Positions 27,913-36,721 of a stretch of 64,000 bases of DNA are shown here, in pieces. The notes under the pieces were generated by a model. The model did no database searches. It worked only from the letters and a program-made list of their open reading frames with translations, and was not told the DNA's origin. The position numbers and the translations under genes were made by a program. Within the stretch, counting starts at the first letter, position 1, and the number at the start of each line of letters is the position of its first letter. This DNA is from JAHEDH01 sp963745865 (GTDB lineage: Bacteria; Actinomycetota; Acidimicrobiia; Spongiisociales; ZC4RG35): positions 62,001-126,000 of the forward strand of contig CAVUYZ010000002.1 of the NCBI GenBank assembly GCA_963745865.1, given 5' to 3'.

Positions 27913-28101
27913 GTGAAATCCGATCGGTCCCTGGTGGCGATGGTTCTTGCTGGCTTGCTCCTGCTCGGAGCGTGCTGCAACGATCCCGGTGCAGGGGGAA
28001 CAACCTCGTCGACAGGTTCCCAGCCTCGACGAGACGGTCAGATGCGACCGACGCTTCGTTCGAATCCATCACAGCCCCCGTTTCATTCGGTAGTTCTCTG
28101 A
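27913..28101 (+). CDS. Short putative lipoprotein
   Basis: GTG 27913 starts a 62-residue frame with a lipoprotein signal (SLVAMVLAGLLLLGAC, lipobox LGAC). After the lipobox only about 40 Ser/Thr/Pro/Arg residues follow, so the gene may be truncated or frameshifted. No domain is recognisable. The weak ribosome-binding site makes the call tentative. Confidence 0.35.
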   Translation: MKSDRSLVAMVLAGLLLLGACCNDPGAGGTTSSTGSQPRRDGQMRPTLRSNPSQPPFHSVVL

Positions 28102-28143
28102 GACGTCGATGTTCCCGACCGGGCCTAGCTTGCGGCTGGACGT

Positions 28144-28791
28144 TCAGGCGGTCAGTGTTGCGCCGACGATTCCGAGTCCCCTCGCAAGACCAGATCCGAT
28201 GAGGTCAGGTAGAGCACTCAGCATGTGAACGACGGGGAACCCGTCGGCGGTACCGGCGCTGAGCCATGCGTACATCCGGTTGACTGCTTCGGCCCGCTCT
28301 TGCGGGGGCAGCGCGTGGGCGCGTCTGATGGAGTGGGCTGCCGACTCCAACTCATCGTGGGTGAGGGCGAAGTTGCCCATGTGTCCCGGTAGCCACTTCG
28401 CCCGCTCGGGACCCAGGCCGATGTACAGGAGTGACGCCGTCGGTAGCCCTGGCGTGGCGGCGAACAAGGCTCGGGGTGGCTCGTCGAGCTCGTACGGCTC
28501 GGAAAGGTCCCAGGTTGAGTCCTCGTGGTCGTCGAGGGCGCATGCGTAGAACAGGTCGCTCTCGGGGGTCGCCAACCGGAATGCCTCGATGAACTCCTGG
28601 GCTGTTGGGCTGGTCGGTTCTCCAGGTCGCGGCCCATGGATGGACGCCGGAGCGGCGCGCCAGGCCGCCATGGCTCGCACCACACTCGGATCGTTTTCGA
28701 CGTTGTCGGCGAAAGCCGAGAACGTCGGCTGGAGGCTTGACACCAGCGCGTCCGGAGCGTGGCCCACGTACCAGAAGCTACTCTCGCTCAC
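28144..28791 (-). CDS. Conserved-looking protein of unknown function
   Basis: An intact 215-residue, mostly alpha-helical soluble protein (MSESSFWYVGHAPDALVSSL through IGSGLARGLGIVGATLTA) with no signal peptide. I do not recognise the family; the middle contains LLYIGLGPERAKWLPGHMGN and the acidic HDELESAAHSIRRAHAL. Codon use is typical of the window and the opposite frames are not coding-like. It is convergent with the lipoprotein frame and has no operon partner. Confidence 0.6.
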   Translation of the reverse strand: MSESSFWYVGHAPDALVSSLQPTFSAFADNVENDPSVVRAMAAWRAAPASIHGPRPGEPTSPTAQEFIEAFRLATPESDLFYACALDDHEDSTWDLSEPYELDEPPRALFAATPGLPTASLLYIGLGPERAKWLPGHMGNFALTHDELESAAHSIRRAHALPPQERAEAVNRMYAWLSAGTADGFPVVHMLSALPDLIGSGLARGLGIVGATLTA

Positions 28792-29294
28792 GCCAGATCA
28801 GGCTATCGGCAGTTGACTCGGCGAGCGTTGCTTTCGGGTGCGGTGGCGTCTCCCGTTCTTCGTTCCCAGCGGCCTGGTGTTGTGTGCGCTCATCGCCGGG
28901 CTTCGGACGGTCGGGTGCATGACGAACACAAATGTCTCTCTCACGAACGTACTCGCTCTGTCTTGGCGGACTACACCCCGAAGCGACTGGAACCTCGAGT
29001 ATGGGCTGGCTTCACATCTGAGGTGGTGGTTGCGATTGCGGCCGCAAACCGGTCTCCGAAGACGACCTTCACCTTCTGGCGTTCGCGTTGACAGGGTTTC
29101 TGTCCGTCCAAACCGACTTGTCGACGACGCCGTTTGCTGCACTCCTGTCTGAGCTGCGGTTGACGGTTTGGGAGATCTCTCATCGAAATGACTACACCGA
29201 GCATTCGATGCGCACGTTCCGCCTCGTGCGACGCGTCAATTTCGGCTACTGGGAGTGGCAGCATTGTCTTCGCACGTTTCGGTAGCCTTCGGCG
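28792..29294. other. No recognisable gene
   Basis: About 500 bp between two divergent genes. Only short frames without homology or ribosome-binding sites; promoters for both neighbours must lie here, but I cannot place them. Confidence 0.4.
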
Positions 29295-30224
29295 ATGAGC
29301 GCGATCGATTGGCTTCTCGATGGCGACGCTGCCATTCGCTGGCAAGTGTTGCGTGACCTCCAATCCGGGTCGCCCGCTGATGTTGCCGCAGAACGCGGTC
29401 GCGTCGAGCACGAGGGTTGGGGCGGAGCGCTGCTGGCGCGAGAGGGACCCGACGGGCTGTGGGCCGGGGGCGCCTGCTTCCCCGGCGACTACCGGGGTGG
29501 GGAGCCGGGGCAGCCGTGGACCGCGACGATGCACTCGCTGCAGACGCTGCAAACTTCGGGCTCGATCCGGATTCCGACGTCGGCTCGCGGAGCGGTGTCG
29601 CGGGTCGCCGCCAACGGGCGATGGGAACACGATGGGCAGCGCTACTTCGACGGCGAGGTCGAGCCGTGCATCAACGGTCGCACCGTCGAGGCCGGCGCGT
29701 ACTTCGGCGTCGACGTCGCGCCGGTCGTCGACCGGCTCCTCGGCGAGCGACTCGACGACGGCGGCTGGAACTGCGAGGCCGAGAACGGCTCGGTCCGATC
29801 GTCGTTCGACTCGACCCTCGACGTCCTCGACGGACTCCTCGAGTACGAGGAGCCGTCGATGAGGACGCTGACGTCCGCCCCGCGCCGCGAGGAGTACCTG
29901 CTCGAACGCCGACTGTTCCGGCGCAAGAGCACCGGTGACGTCGTCGACCCCGACTACCTCGAGTTCGCCTTCCCGTACTACTGGCACTACGACGTCCTGC
30001 GGGCACTCGACTACTTCCGCCGGACCGGCGCCGACCCCGACGCGCGGATGGCCGAGGCTGTCGACGTCGTCCGCTCGAAGCGGCGAGACGACGGACGGTG
30101 GGCACTCGATCGAATCCACCCCGGACGGGTGCACTTCCACCTCGAACCCGATGTCGGTGCACCGAGCCGCTGGAACACCCTTCGAGCTCTCCGGGTCCTC
30201 AACTGGTGGGACAATGCCGCCTGA
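29295..30224 (+). CDS. Squalene-cyclase-like alpha/alpha-toroid protein
   Basis: 309 residues with repeated QW-like segments: WLLDGDAAIRWQVLRDL, GLWAGGACFPGDYRGGEPGQ, LDDGGWNCEAENGS and KRRDDGRWALDRIHPGRVHF, the pattern of terpene cyclase/prenyltransferase toroids. It lacks the DXDD motif of true squalene-hopene cyclases, so the function is unknown. Between about 29540 and 29600 the frame reads SGSIRIPTSARG, whereas the +1 frame reads NFGLDPDSDVGSR, as expected in relatives; two compensating indels probably scramble about 20 residues. The ATG at 29295 fits the family start. Confidence 0.7.
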   Translation: MSAIDWLLDGDAAIRWQVLRDLQSGSPADVAAERGRVEHEGWGGALLAREGPDGLWAGGACFPGDYRGGEPGQPWTATMHSLQTLQTSGSIRIPTSARGAVSRVAANGRWEHDGQRYFDGEVEPCINGRTVEAGAYFGVDVAPVVDRLLGERLDDGGWNCEAENGSVRSSFDSTLDVLDGLLEYEEPSMRTLTSAPRREEYLLERRLFRRKSTGDVVDPDYLEFAFPYYWHYDVLRALDYFRRTGADPDARMAEAVDVVRSKRRDDGRWALDRIHPGRVHFHLEPDVGAPSRWNTLRALRVLNWWDNAA

Positions 30225-30493
30225 CGCTAAGCACCGGGCCGCGCGTTCAGTGATCAAGGGCTCGAGCGCGAGGCATCAATCCGGCCGATTGGGCAAGCAC
30301 GTTCCTCTGCGCGTCGTGGTCAGCGACGTGCCCGCCGCTCTCCTCTCAGCATTTGCTGCCTAGGTAGCGTTTCTTCGCCGCGGTCAATACCTGAGCCAGC
30401 TGCATGGCAGGCGCATACCTTCCGATTGGGCTCGGTTTGGCCGCCGGGCGAGATGGCGCATCCGGGGTGATCTGCGTGGCCGGCCTTGTCGCT

Positions 30494-30823
30494 TCAGCCC
30501 GGACAGTCGACGGCGACGTTGACCGCTGCGCAGATGTGGCGCATCCGCTGATCGCTCAGTCGACCTAATCGCTGCGTGAGTGTTCCGACTGAGACACTTT
30601 CGATCGAGTCGAGATTCACCGCTGAGGCCCGGGGGATGGGATCCTCCGCCGGCTCGAGGAGGACTTCACTGGGTAGCCCGCGGATGGTGGTCGTACACGG
30701 GGCGATGACCGTTCGCCGCAGTCGCAGAATCGCGACATCCCGGGACAACACAACAACAGGTCGGCGAGGGACATCGGGTAGCTCGCACCACCAGACCTCA
30801 CCTCGGGCTGGCAGGGCGTTCAC
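30494..30823 (-). CDS. MazF/PemK-family endoribonuclease toxin
   Basis: 109 residues with the MazF landmarks RGEVWWCELPD, RPVVVLSRD, VIAPCTTTIRGLPSEV and the C-terminal RLSDQRMRHICAAVNVAV. MazF toxins cut mRNA at short sites. The start overlaps the stop of the upstream antitoxin gene by 4 nt (ATGA at 30820-30823), the usual toxin-antitoxin coupling. Both frames look intact, so the module may be functional. Confidence 0.85.
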   Translation of the reverse strand: MNALPARGEVWWCELPDVPRRPVVVLSRDVAILRLRRTVIAPCTTTIRGLPSEVLLEPAEDPIPRASAVNLDSIESVSVGTLTQRLGRLSDQRMRHICAAVNVAVDCPG

Positions 30824-31056
30824 GACGACCCGGCACCTTCGCGGAACGAGGCGAGGTCACCCCACTCATCGGGCTCGTCGATCGGATGAACGTCGTACGC
30901 CGTATAGGCGGCGTCGATTTGGGCAGCGCGATGTTGGGCGAGGAGGGCAGCGAGCGCCTCATCGAGCAGGGCGGAATCGTTGCTCTCAGATCGCAAGCGT
31001 CGCGCCTGTGCGAGAAGCGACCCGTCGACTGTTGTGCTGACTCTGACTCTGGCCAT
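30820..31056 (-). CDS. Antitoxin of the MazF-type module
   Basis: 78 residues starting MARVRVSTTVDGSLLAQARR, a ribbon-helix-helix DNA-binding N-terminus, followed by DSALLDEALAALLAQHRA and an acidic tail (IDEPDEWGDLASFREG) that would wrap the toxin. Position and overlap with the MazF gene identify the role; by analogy it should neutralise the toxin and repress the operon. Confidence 0.8.
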   Translation of the reverse strand: MARVRVSTTVDGSLLAQARRLRSESNDSALLDEALAALLAQHRAAQIDAAYTAYDVHPIDEPDEWGDLASFREGAGSS

Positions 31057-31118
31057 GCCACAACTATGCCACGACTACGCCATGGACGCAACCAGGCTGG
31101 CTTCACTCGCACGCAGCC

Positions 31119-31372
31119 GCATGTTTTGGTCTGGAATGGCCTGAGTTTCTCGCTGGAGGTTGTACCGCTCGTGCTCGCCGCCATCGATCTCGGCATCGGC
31201 GTGTGCCCGTCAACGGATGCTCGGCGACGTGACGTCTCTTGCGACGACCCAGCGGTGGTTGCCGATCTTGCGGTCCTTGGTGAACCCGGCCCTTTCGAAC
31301 GTGGAGAGGGCACCGTGGAAGAGGAACCCGTTTGGTACTCCGCGTGCGGACTCGGGTAGCCCTCTACATCGG
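31119..31372. repeat. Duplicated GNAT 3' end, copy 2
   Basis: Same-orientation copy of 11224-11473, including the flank GGCCTGAGTT...GGAGGTTGTA and the GNAT C-terminal coding part. Divergence is substantial but alignment is continuous except for a small insertion near 31200. Confidence 0.8.
31210..31372 (-). pseudogene. C-terminal fragment of a GNAT gene
   Basis: The minus strand encodes GVPNGFLFHGALSTFERAGF-TKDRKIGNHRWVVARDV, the last ~50 residues of the GNAT at 11312, ending at a stop at 31210-31212. The rest of the gene is missing, so it cannot make an enzyme. It records a past duplication or recombination. Confidence 0.7.
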
Positions 31373-31425
31373 GCGTCGTAGCGGACCGAAACCGGCTTGG
31401 GAACCTGGCGTGGTGGGGAGGCGCT

Positions 31426-32561
31426 TCAGGGAGTCCAGGCCAGGTCTTTGAGGAACCCGTTGGCGACAACGAACAGGGGAATCTCCCATCGCTGGTCCTC
31501 GTCCAGGTCGATGTCTCTTCCGAGGTTCACCCAGAGCCCCAACTGCACGTCTGATGCGGAAGTCCAGAAGCCGTAGCGTCCGAACGCGTGGTTTCCGATC
31601 ATCACCTCGTCGTCGAAGTCGGGATGATCGGTCACCGTGCCTGTCATCGGGATGAACGGATCGGTCAGGTCTTCGTAGGCGATCAACTCCCCCGAGCGCG
31701 AGTAAGGCAGGCTCGGTGTAGACGTAGATCGAGCCGGTGGGTCCTTGCCGGGACAGGCTCCACTCGCATTCGAACTCGTAGTTGGATTCGACCCAGTGTT
31801 CCCCGGTGAGAGTGGCGCTTCCCGTCCAGTCGATGCCTACCGCTTTGTAGGCGTCATGTGCGAAGCTGGTGACGTCGTCTTCGGTGACCTATTCACAGAG
31901 ATCGTCCTCACCGAACACGAACACGTCGTCGCGGGAGACGTCGACTGCACTCGGTGCGGTCCCGTTTCGATAGACCGCCTCGCGGACATACTCGTCGGTG
32001 TACGGGTAGACGACGTCCGCGTGGGTGATCGAGCCGTTCTGGTCGTAGGTGTCGAGAGAAATGCCAGCCAACTCGAATGGGTTCCCAGCCAGGTTGGTCC
32101 CGTGCCAGAGCCACAGTGCTCCCCCTTGGGAGCCGTACTCGGACAGCCACCGGAACGACGTATCGATCGCTGCGTCCATGCTGTTCCCATAGAGGGTTCC
32201 TTGCCGTGCGCGTTCCATATCGATCGGGCCGAAGACGGCGTCGTACCGCATCGCTTCTGTAGTGGCATAGGAAGTGAGCAGGTCGACGACGTCGTCTTCG
32301 GTGCCATACCACTTGGGATGGTCGAGAATGTCTTGGATGTCCTGCTGGGTGGCGAGTGACTTCTCATCGCTTCGACCGATGATCGGTGGTGGCGACGGCG
32401 GCTGCCAGTTCATCTCGCTATGCGGTCACCCCCGCCAACTTCGCTCGAACCTCGGTCACCTGCTGTTGGAGCGACTGATACTCCGGAGTGGCTGTCGGAT
32501 CGTTCGAGCAGGTAGCCACGAGCAGCCCGAACACGGCGATGAGGATGATCGAGCGTCTCAT
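31426..32561 (-). pseudogene. Lipoprotein gene with nonsense codon and frameshifts
   Basis: ATG 32561 opens a lipoprotein signal (RRSIILIAVFGLLVATC, lipobox VATC) followed by a coiled-coil start YQSLQQQVTEVRAKLAGVTA, then TAG at 32418-32420 where GAG would continue as ERDELAAAV. The next frame (32413 down) gives DIQDILDHPKWYGTEDDVVD and FRWLSEYGSQGGALWLWHG to 31889; another gives YEDLTDPFIPMTGTVTDHPD to the stop at 31426. The middle may be a SnoaL/NTF2-like fold, but I am not sure. One substitution and at least two indels separate it from an intact gene of about 370 residues. Confidence 0.5.
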
Positions 32562-32788
32562 CAGGTCTCTCCTCCCGTCTCCGCCTTCGACCACAAGAGA
32601 CGCCCGGAGACCAACGCCTCCAACTCCGATCAGACCACCCCACCGAGACGGTGAGAAGAGCCAAGAGTCACGACAACACCGGTCCGCACGTCAGCCATCT
32701 CTAAGCCGACCCACAAGGGTGAGGCCCGCTCGACGATTCCAGAGAGAACGGTCGAGCCGCCTTCTCCATGACATTGCCGGCTTCGGGG

Positions 32789-34243
32789 TCAGTCGGCCCA
32801 GCCACCTGAATCGTCGGCCTCGTTCACGGCTACGACCGATCGCTCGGGATCTCGATGACCGGTCCGCGCCCCGGCAGACCCGCGCAGCCCTCCGCCGTCT
32901 TGTTGCGGAGCTGGGTCGCGGCGGGGGATGGAGAACCAGAACACCGAGCCACCACCGACTATCGAGCGCGCCCCGATCTGACCGTTATGGGCGTCCACGA
33001 GAAGTTTGCAGATTGCCAGTCCCAGCCCCGATGACGACTCATCCCCGGTGGGAACAGCACTGCGCTTGGCAAAGGCGGTGAACAGCCGTTCTTGGTCGGA
33101 TTGTGAGATCCCTGGACCCTGATCCTCGATCTCAATCAGCCAATCGCGGTCCCTCGGGGTCGCTCGAACCTTGATGACGGAGCCCGGGGGAGAGAATTTG
33201 ACAGCATTGGAGATGAGATTGTCGATGATCTGTCGGAGGCGCTGCGGGTCGACGGCCACCGAATCTGCCGGCACCTCTTTGAGTATGACGGTGGTTCCCT
33301 TCGGCTGAGCCAGACGCGCGTGCAGGCCTACGGCATCCTCGAGGAAGGACCTGAGCTCAATGGACTCAATGTCGAGCGCGACCGCCCCGCTCTCGATCTT
33401 GGTGAGGTCCAACAGCTCCTCGACGAGGTCCAGCAAGTTTCTCGCCTGATCCCGAATCTCGGCGACGACCTCACGGCGCTCGGCTGGGTTTTCCGGCGGG
33501 TTTTCCTGGAGGTGGTCGGCAAGCATGATGATGGATGCCAGCGGGTTTCTGACATCGTGGGCGACCATTCCGACGAACTGGTTCTTCAGGGCGTCAAGCT
33601 CGTTCAGCTTGGCATTTTGGATGGCGAGCAGTTCGCGTTGCTCGGCCATGTCGGAGACGAGCCTCGCCTTCTCTACGAGGACCGCAACGGGGTTGGCGAT
33701 GCGCTGAAACAGCTCGATGTGCTCGTCGTCGTACATTCCTGCCTCGCGGTTCGAGAAGAACAGGAAGCCGACTGGACGGTCATCGGCGATGAGGGGACAC
33801 GTGAGGGAGGATCGAATTCCTTCTTGGACCATGGTGCGGGTCGACTTGGATTCAGGCTTGTTGTCCAGATATGCCTCGAGATCGGAGATCACGCGCGGTT
33901 TCCGGGTCTCCAACACCGTGCGTAGCGAGCTTCCGGCCATCGGGGCGGAATATCCGACGCCCAACCGCACGGTCTCGTACTTGGTGCGGGCCCAGCGGGC
34001 GGTCACAGTCTTCGCGTCCTCAGAGAGGATGGCGCAGCCGATCCGATCGAACGGGATCACCGTGTCGAAGCTGGCGAAGATGTCGTTCAGGAGGGCTTCG
34101 AGCGTCAATCCGCGGTTGATGTCGTCGATGAGTCGACCGACCGAGCGCTCTCGCTCCAATCGGCTGTCGATGGTCTCGCCCCATTCGGTGAGATGGCGGG
34201 CTATCTCCTGGACCTCGGCCTTCGCCCAATTGCCATCGATCAT
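32789..34243 (-). CDS. GAF-domain sensor histidine kinase
   Basis: 484 residues, apparently cytoplasmic (no membrane segment). A helical N-terminus, a GAF domain (about 45-200; FDTVIPFDRIGCAILSED to VGFLFFSNREAGMYDD), a HisKA dimerisation domain with H-box FVGMVAHDVRNPLASI, and a HATPase_c domain with N-box IIDNLISNAVKFS, G1 DQGPGIS and G2 SSGLGLAIC. It should autophosphorylate on the H-box His in response to a ligand or redox signal at GAF. No response regulator is adjacent. The final ~50 residues are Asp/Arg/Gly-rich and probably disordered. Confidence 0.93.
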   Translation of the reverse strand: MIDGNWAKAEVQEIARHLTEWGETIDSRLERERSVGRLIDDINRGLTLEALLNDIFASFDTVIPFDRIGCAILSEDAKTVTARWARTKYETVRLGVGYSAPMAGSSLRTVLETRKPRVISDLEAYLDNKPESKSTRTMVQEGIRSSLTCPLIADDRPVGFLFFSNREAGMYDDEHIELFQRIANPVAVLVEKARLVSDMAEQRELLAIQNAKLNELDALKNQFVGMVAHDVRNPLASIIMLADHLQENPPENPAERREVVAEIRDQARNLLDLVEELLDLTKIESGAVALDIESIELRSFLEDAVGLHARLAQPKGTTVILKEVPADSVAVDPQRLRQIIDNLISNAVKFSPPGSVIKVRATPRDRDWLIEIEDQGPGISQSDQERLFTAFAKRSAVPTGDESSSGLGLAICKLLVDAHNGQIGARSIVGGGSVFWFSIPRRDPAPQQDGGGLRGSAGARTGHRDPERSVVAVNEADDSGGWAD

Positions 34244-34722
34244 GAGGTCGAGCCGGAGAGACCGTGGACTGGGACCATGACGAGAGGTGCGGGGGGTACG
34301 CGGATCGCATCAATCACGGCGCCAAGGCTAGCTGCGATGCGGGATTTCAGGTTCGCTTCTCGCCCAACGTCGGGAGGTGTGACGTGAGTGGCTGTCTGGA
34401 GCGCGAGCGGTCGGGTGGAGGCCCTTGTCGGTGGGCGGCATGTCGTGAATCCGTTGGGAATCGTGCCCATCCAGCGGCAGTTGAGGGTGTCAGGATTCGC
34501 GACTGGAACTCGCCGCCACCTCGGACGTGCGGATATGGCTGAGGCTCCCGGCCGATGCCACCAGCGTCGATGGACGCCCTGCACCGATATCGGGCAGGCA
34601 ATCGGTGCGAGGGTCGCCGATTGCATGCAGGGTCTCAGGGTCGGTCAGTTGGGGGACGACGACCGAGTTCTCAGGCTACCTGACATCCTCAGCGGGTGGC
34701 CGACACCGCCGCGATGAGGCCT
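34244..34722. other. No recognisable gene
   Basis: About 480 bp with open frames on both strands but none with a convincing start or family resemblance; presumably contains the promoter of the GAF kinase. Confidence 0.4.
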
Positions 34723-35007
34723 CTATCGGTGAGAGCGCAGGTGAGCCTTCATGCCCTGCGGAGCCCGGGTCACCCGGCCACATTCAGGGCAGGTGACTGC
34801 TTCAGCGCCGTAGCGAGCGACGGCCTGCTCTGGACTGAGATCTGCACGGGAGGTCTTCTTGGGTCTGGAGGATTTCCGTTCATTCCGGCGTGATGGGTCC
34901 GGTGAGACACCTTGGAGAACGGCCAGTGCTTCGTTGATCAGGTCGATCTGATTCTGAAGGGCCGCCCGTTCACGTTCGAGTGCTGCCCGAGCGTCTGAAA
35001 TGGCCAT
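34723..35007 (-). CDS. Small coiled-coil protein with a C-terminal C2H2-like zinc finger
   Basis: 94 residues: an N-terminal helix ARAALERERAALQNQIDLIN likely to form a coiled coil, a basic Ser/Pro/Lys linker, and CPECGRVTRAPQGMKAHLRS ending His-Arg, which has C-x2-C-x12-H-x3-H spacing. Function is unknown, possibly nucleic-acid binding. AAGGAA just upstream of the ATG at 35007 acts as ribosome-binding site. Confidence 0.6.
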   Translation of the reverse strand: MAISDARAALERERAALQNQIDLINEALAVLQGVSPDPSRRNERKSSRPKKTSRADLSPEQAVARYGAEAVTCPECGRVTRAPQGMKAHLRSHR

Positions 35008-35080
35008 GCTCGATTCCTTCCGTCAACGAGACGATACCCCGTGATGCGCTGGCCGAGTTCGGTGAGACTGGCCGATTCCG

Positions 35081-35623
35081 TCACTCCGTCGTCTGGCGGG
35101 CGGCATCGGCGAGTTGGGTGAGGTGGGTCGGTTCGTGATTGGCGAAGTAGCTCGCCTGCTCTGCGAGGGTCACGCGGCCGAACTCCTCGTGCCGGCCGAT
35201 ATTCCACCACGCCTCGGGTGGTGCCGTTCTCAGCAGATCGACAATCTCCGATCGCAGGCCAACGTACGCCGCCATGAGGTCGTCGGTCGACACGGTCCCG
35301 GCGTCCATCGTCCACACCATCACCGATGCCAGGTCCGGTTCTCCGCCTCCGAGCAACTGGTCGATCCGCCCCCGGAACACGTTCTGGGCGTTGTTGAGGT
35401 GTTCGAGCGTTTGGTGAGCCGACCATCCGCCGTCCGGGCCCGCCGTCGAGGGATCTCCCGACTCGAGGATCTCGGCGATGACGCTCGGAGTGGAAGCCAG
35501 CAAAGCGATCGCCTCGTGCGGGGTCGACTCCCGCAGCCAGTAGATCGCCCGGATCTGTTCGGCTGCAGTGGGCCACCGGCCGCAGTCCTCGCATGGTCCG
35601 GGAAACGGATCGCTGCGCGTCAA
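35081..35623 (-). CDS. DinB-family protein with N-terminal zinc half-site
   Basis: 180 residues. After PGPCEDCGRWPTAAEQIRAI comes a DinB four-helix bundle: GWSAHQTLEHLNNAQNVFRG and ASYFANHEPTHLTQLADAAR carry the three His expected as metal ligands. The start is a TTG at 35623 overlapping the stop of the preceding frame. That frame ends YVCRICG, and together CRIC...CEDC would make one rubredoxin-like zinc ribbon, so the two frames are probably one gene split by an indel. Confidence 0.75.
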   Translation of the reverse strand: MTRSDPFPGPCEDCGRWPTAAEQIRAIYWLRESTPHEAIALLASTPSVIAEILESGDPSTAGPDGGWSAHQTLEHLNNAQNVFRGRIDQLLGGGEPDLASVMVWTMDAGTVSTDDLMAAYVGLRSEIVDLLRTAPPEAWWNIGRHEEFGRVTLAEQASYFANHEPTHLTQLADAARQTTE

Positions 35624-35927
35624 CCGCAGATGCGGCAGACGTAGGGGTCGGGCGTCTGCGAATAGGCCGTCACCGAGCCCGATCGGAGCGCGCTGGCAAC
35701 AGATCGCAGCGGATGAGCGACCGCTGCCGCAGGCGTACCCACGAGCTGCGTGGCGATGTCGTTGAGGAGGTCGGCCTGGAGGGCCGGCACCCGGGGGACG
35801 TCCACGCCTGTCGACTCGCGGTTGACCAATGAGGTCGCAGCAGCCGGAGCAACTTGGCCCCGTTGTACTGACCCTCTTTCTCGAGTTCCGCAGCGATGGC
35901 TGTCAAGTTGGCTGCCGTCGGCTCCAT
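35620..35927 (-). CDS. N-terminal part of the zinc-ribbon/DinB protein (frameshifted)
   Basis: ATG 35927 starts METTAANL-like sequence (MEPTAANLTAIAAELEKEGQ, YNGAKLLR); after one indel near 35840 the frame continues VNRESTGVDVPRVPALQADL and ends YVCRICG at 35620. This helical domain followed by half a zinc ribbon probably belongs to the same polypeptide as the DinB frame that begins in the overlapping TTGA. If so the full gene is 35081-35927, about 282 residues. Confidence 0.55.
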
Positions 35928-36047
35928 CCGTCCTCCGGTGATTGATCGGAAGCGTAGATATCGGAACCTGGAGGTGGGCGAGAGATTCAGGGTCTTCAGC
36001 AGGCCAAAAGCTCGGTTCTCTGAGCCGATGCGGTGATACTTGAGTTC

Positions 36048-36716
36048 ATGACGGCGTTCTATCAGGTTGGCGGCCCACCCGAGCGGCTCAATCTGTTCGA
36101 CGTGTCCAACCCGTGCCCCGTCTCCGACAAGGACGCGGGACGGCGAGACCTGATTCGGTTCTCGAGCGCTGGAAGACGATGCGGGCGCTGGTAGACGATC
36201 TTCTCTTGACCGCCGACGTCGAGTTCGATGCGGTCGTCGACCGTCACACGCGGCGCTGGATCCGGTCGAACGGGACATCGTGCGCGGCTTGGCTGTCAGG
36301 GCGATCCGTCTCCTGCCCGAGGTCGAGCCCGACGCCATCGACTTCAAGCCGTTGGCGGCCACGGTCATCTCCGACGACGAGATGCTCAGCGCCAGCGTGG
36401 CCTTCCAATACGCATTCGACCTTCCGACCGGACGGGAGCTCTACCGGTTGAAGATCGGGAGGAGTGGTTCGAGCGAGCTCGAGCGGGCAGTCGTTGCGTT
36501 GTCCGGAACGGTCGACGGAACCCCGTCCGATCTGAATCTCCACACCGGCGAGGTCACCGAGCTCGGCCCTCCCGAAGCCTCCTCGGAACTGCTCGACGCT
36601 GCATTCGAGACCGCCAGGCAGGAACGGTCGGGGTCGAGCCCAACCCGTTTTGTGTGACCTGCCGGCGAGTTGCCACCTGCGGGGCATACCCCTGGGACGC
36701 CGAGTCCTGCCAGTGA
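36048..36716 (+). CDS. Possible RecB/Cas4-like nuclease-fold protein (frameshifted)
   Basis: Pieces in several frames: MTAFYQVGGPPERLNLFDVS, TMRALVDDLLLTADVEFDAV, AVRAIRLLPEVEPDAIDFKP with LAATVISDDEMLSASVAFQY, then VDGTPSDLNLHTGEVTELGP and, after a last shift, FCVTCRRVATCGAYPWDAES. The C-terminal C-x2-C-x5-C cluster is of the kind seen in Cas4/AddB-type PD-(D/E)XK nucleases and also closes the next gene. I cannot see a clear catalytic D-ExK, so the assignment rests on the cluster and on context. At least three indels. Confidence 0.4.
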
Positions 36717-36721
36717 ACTGT

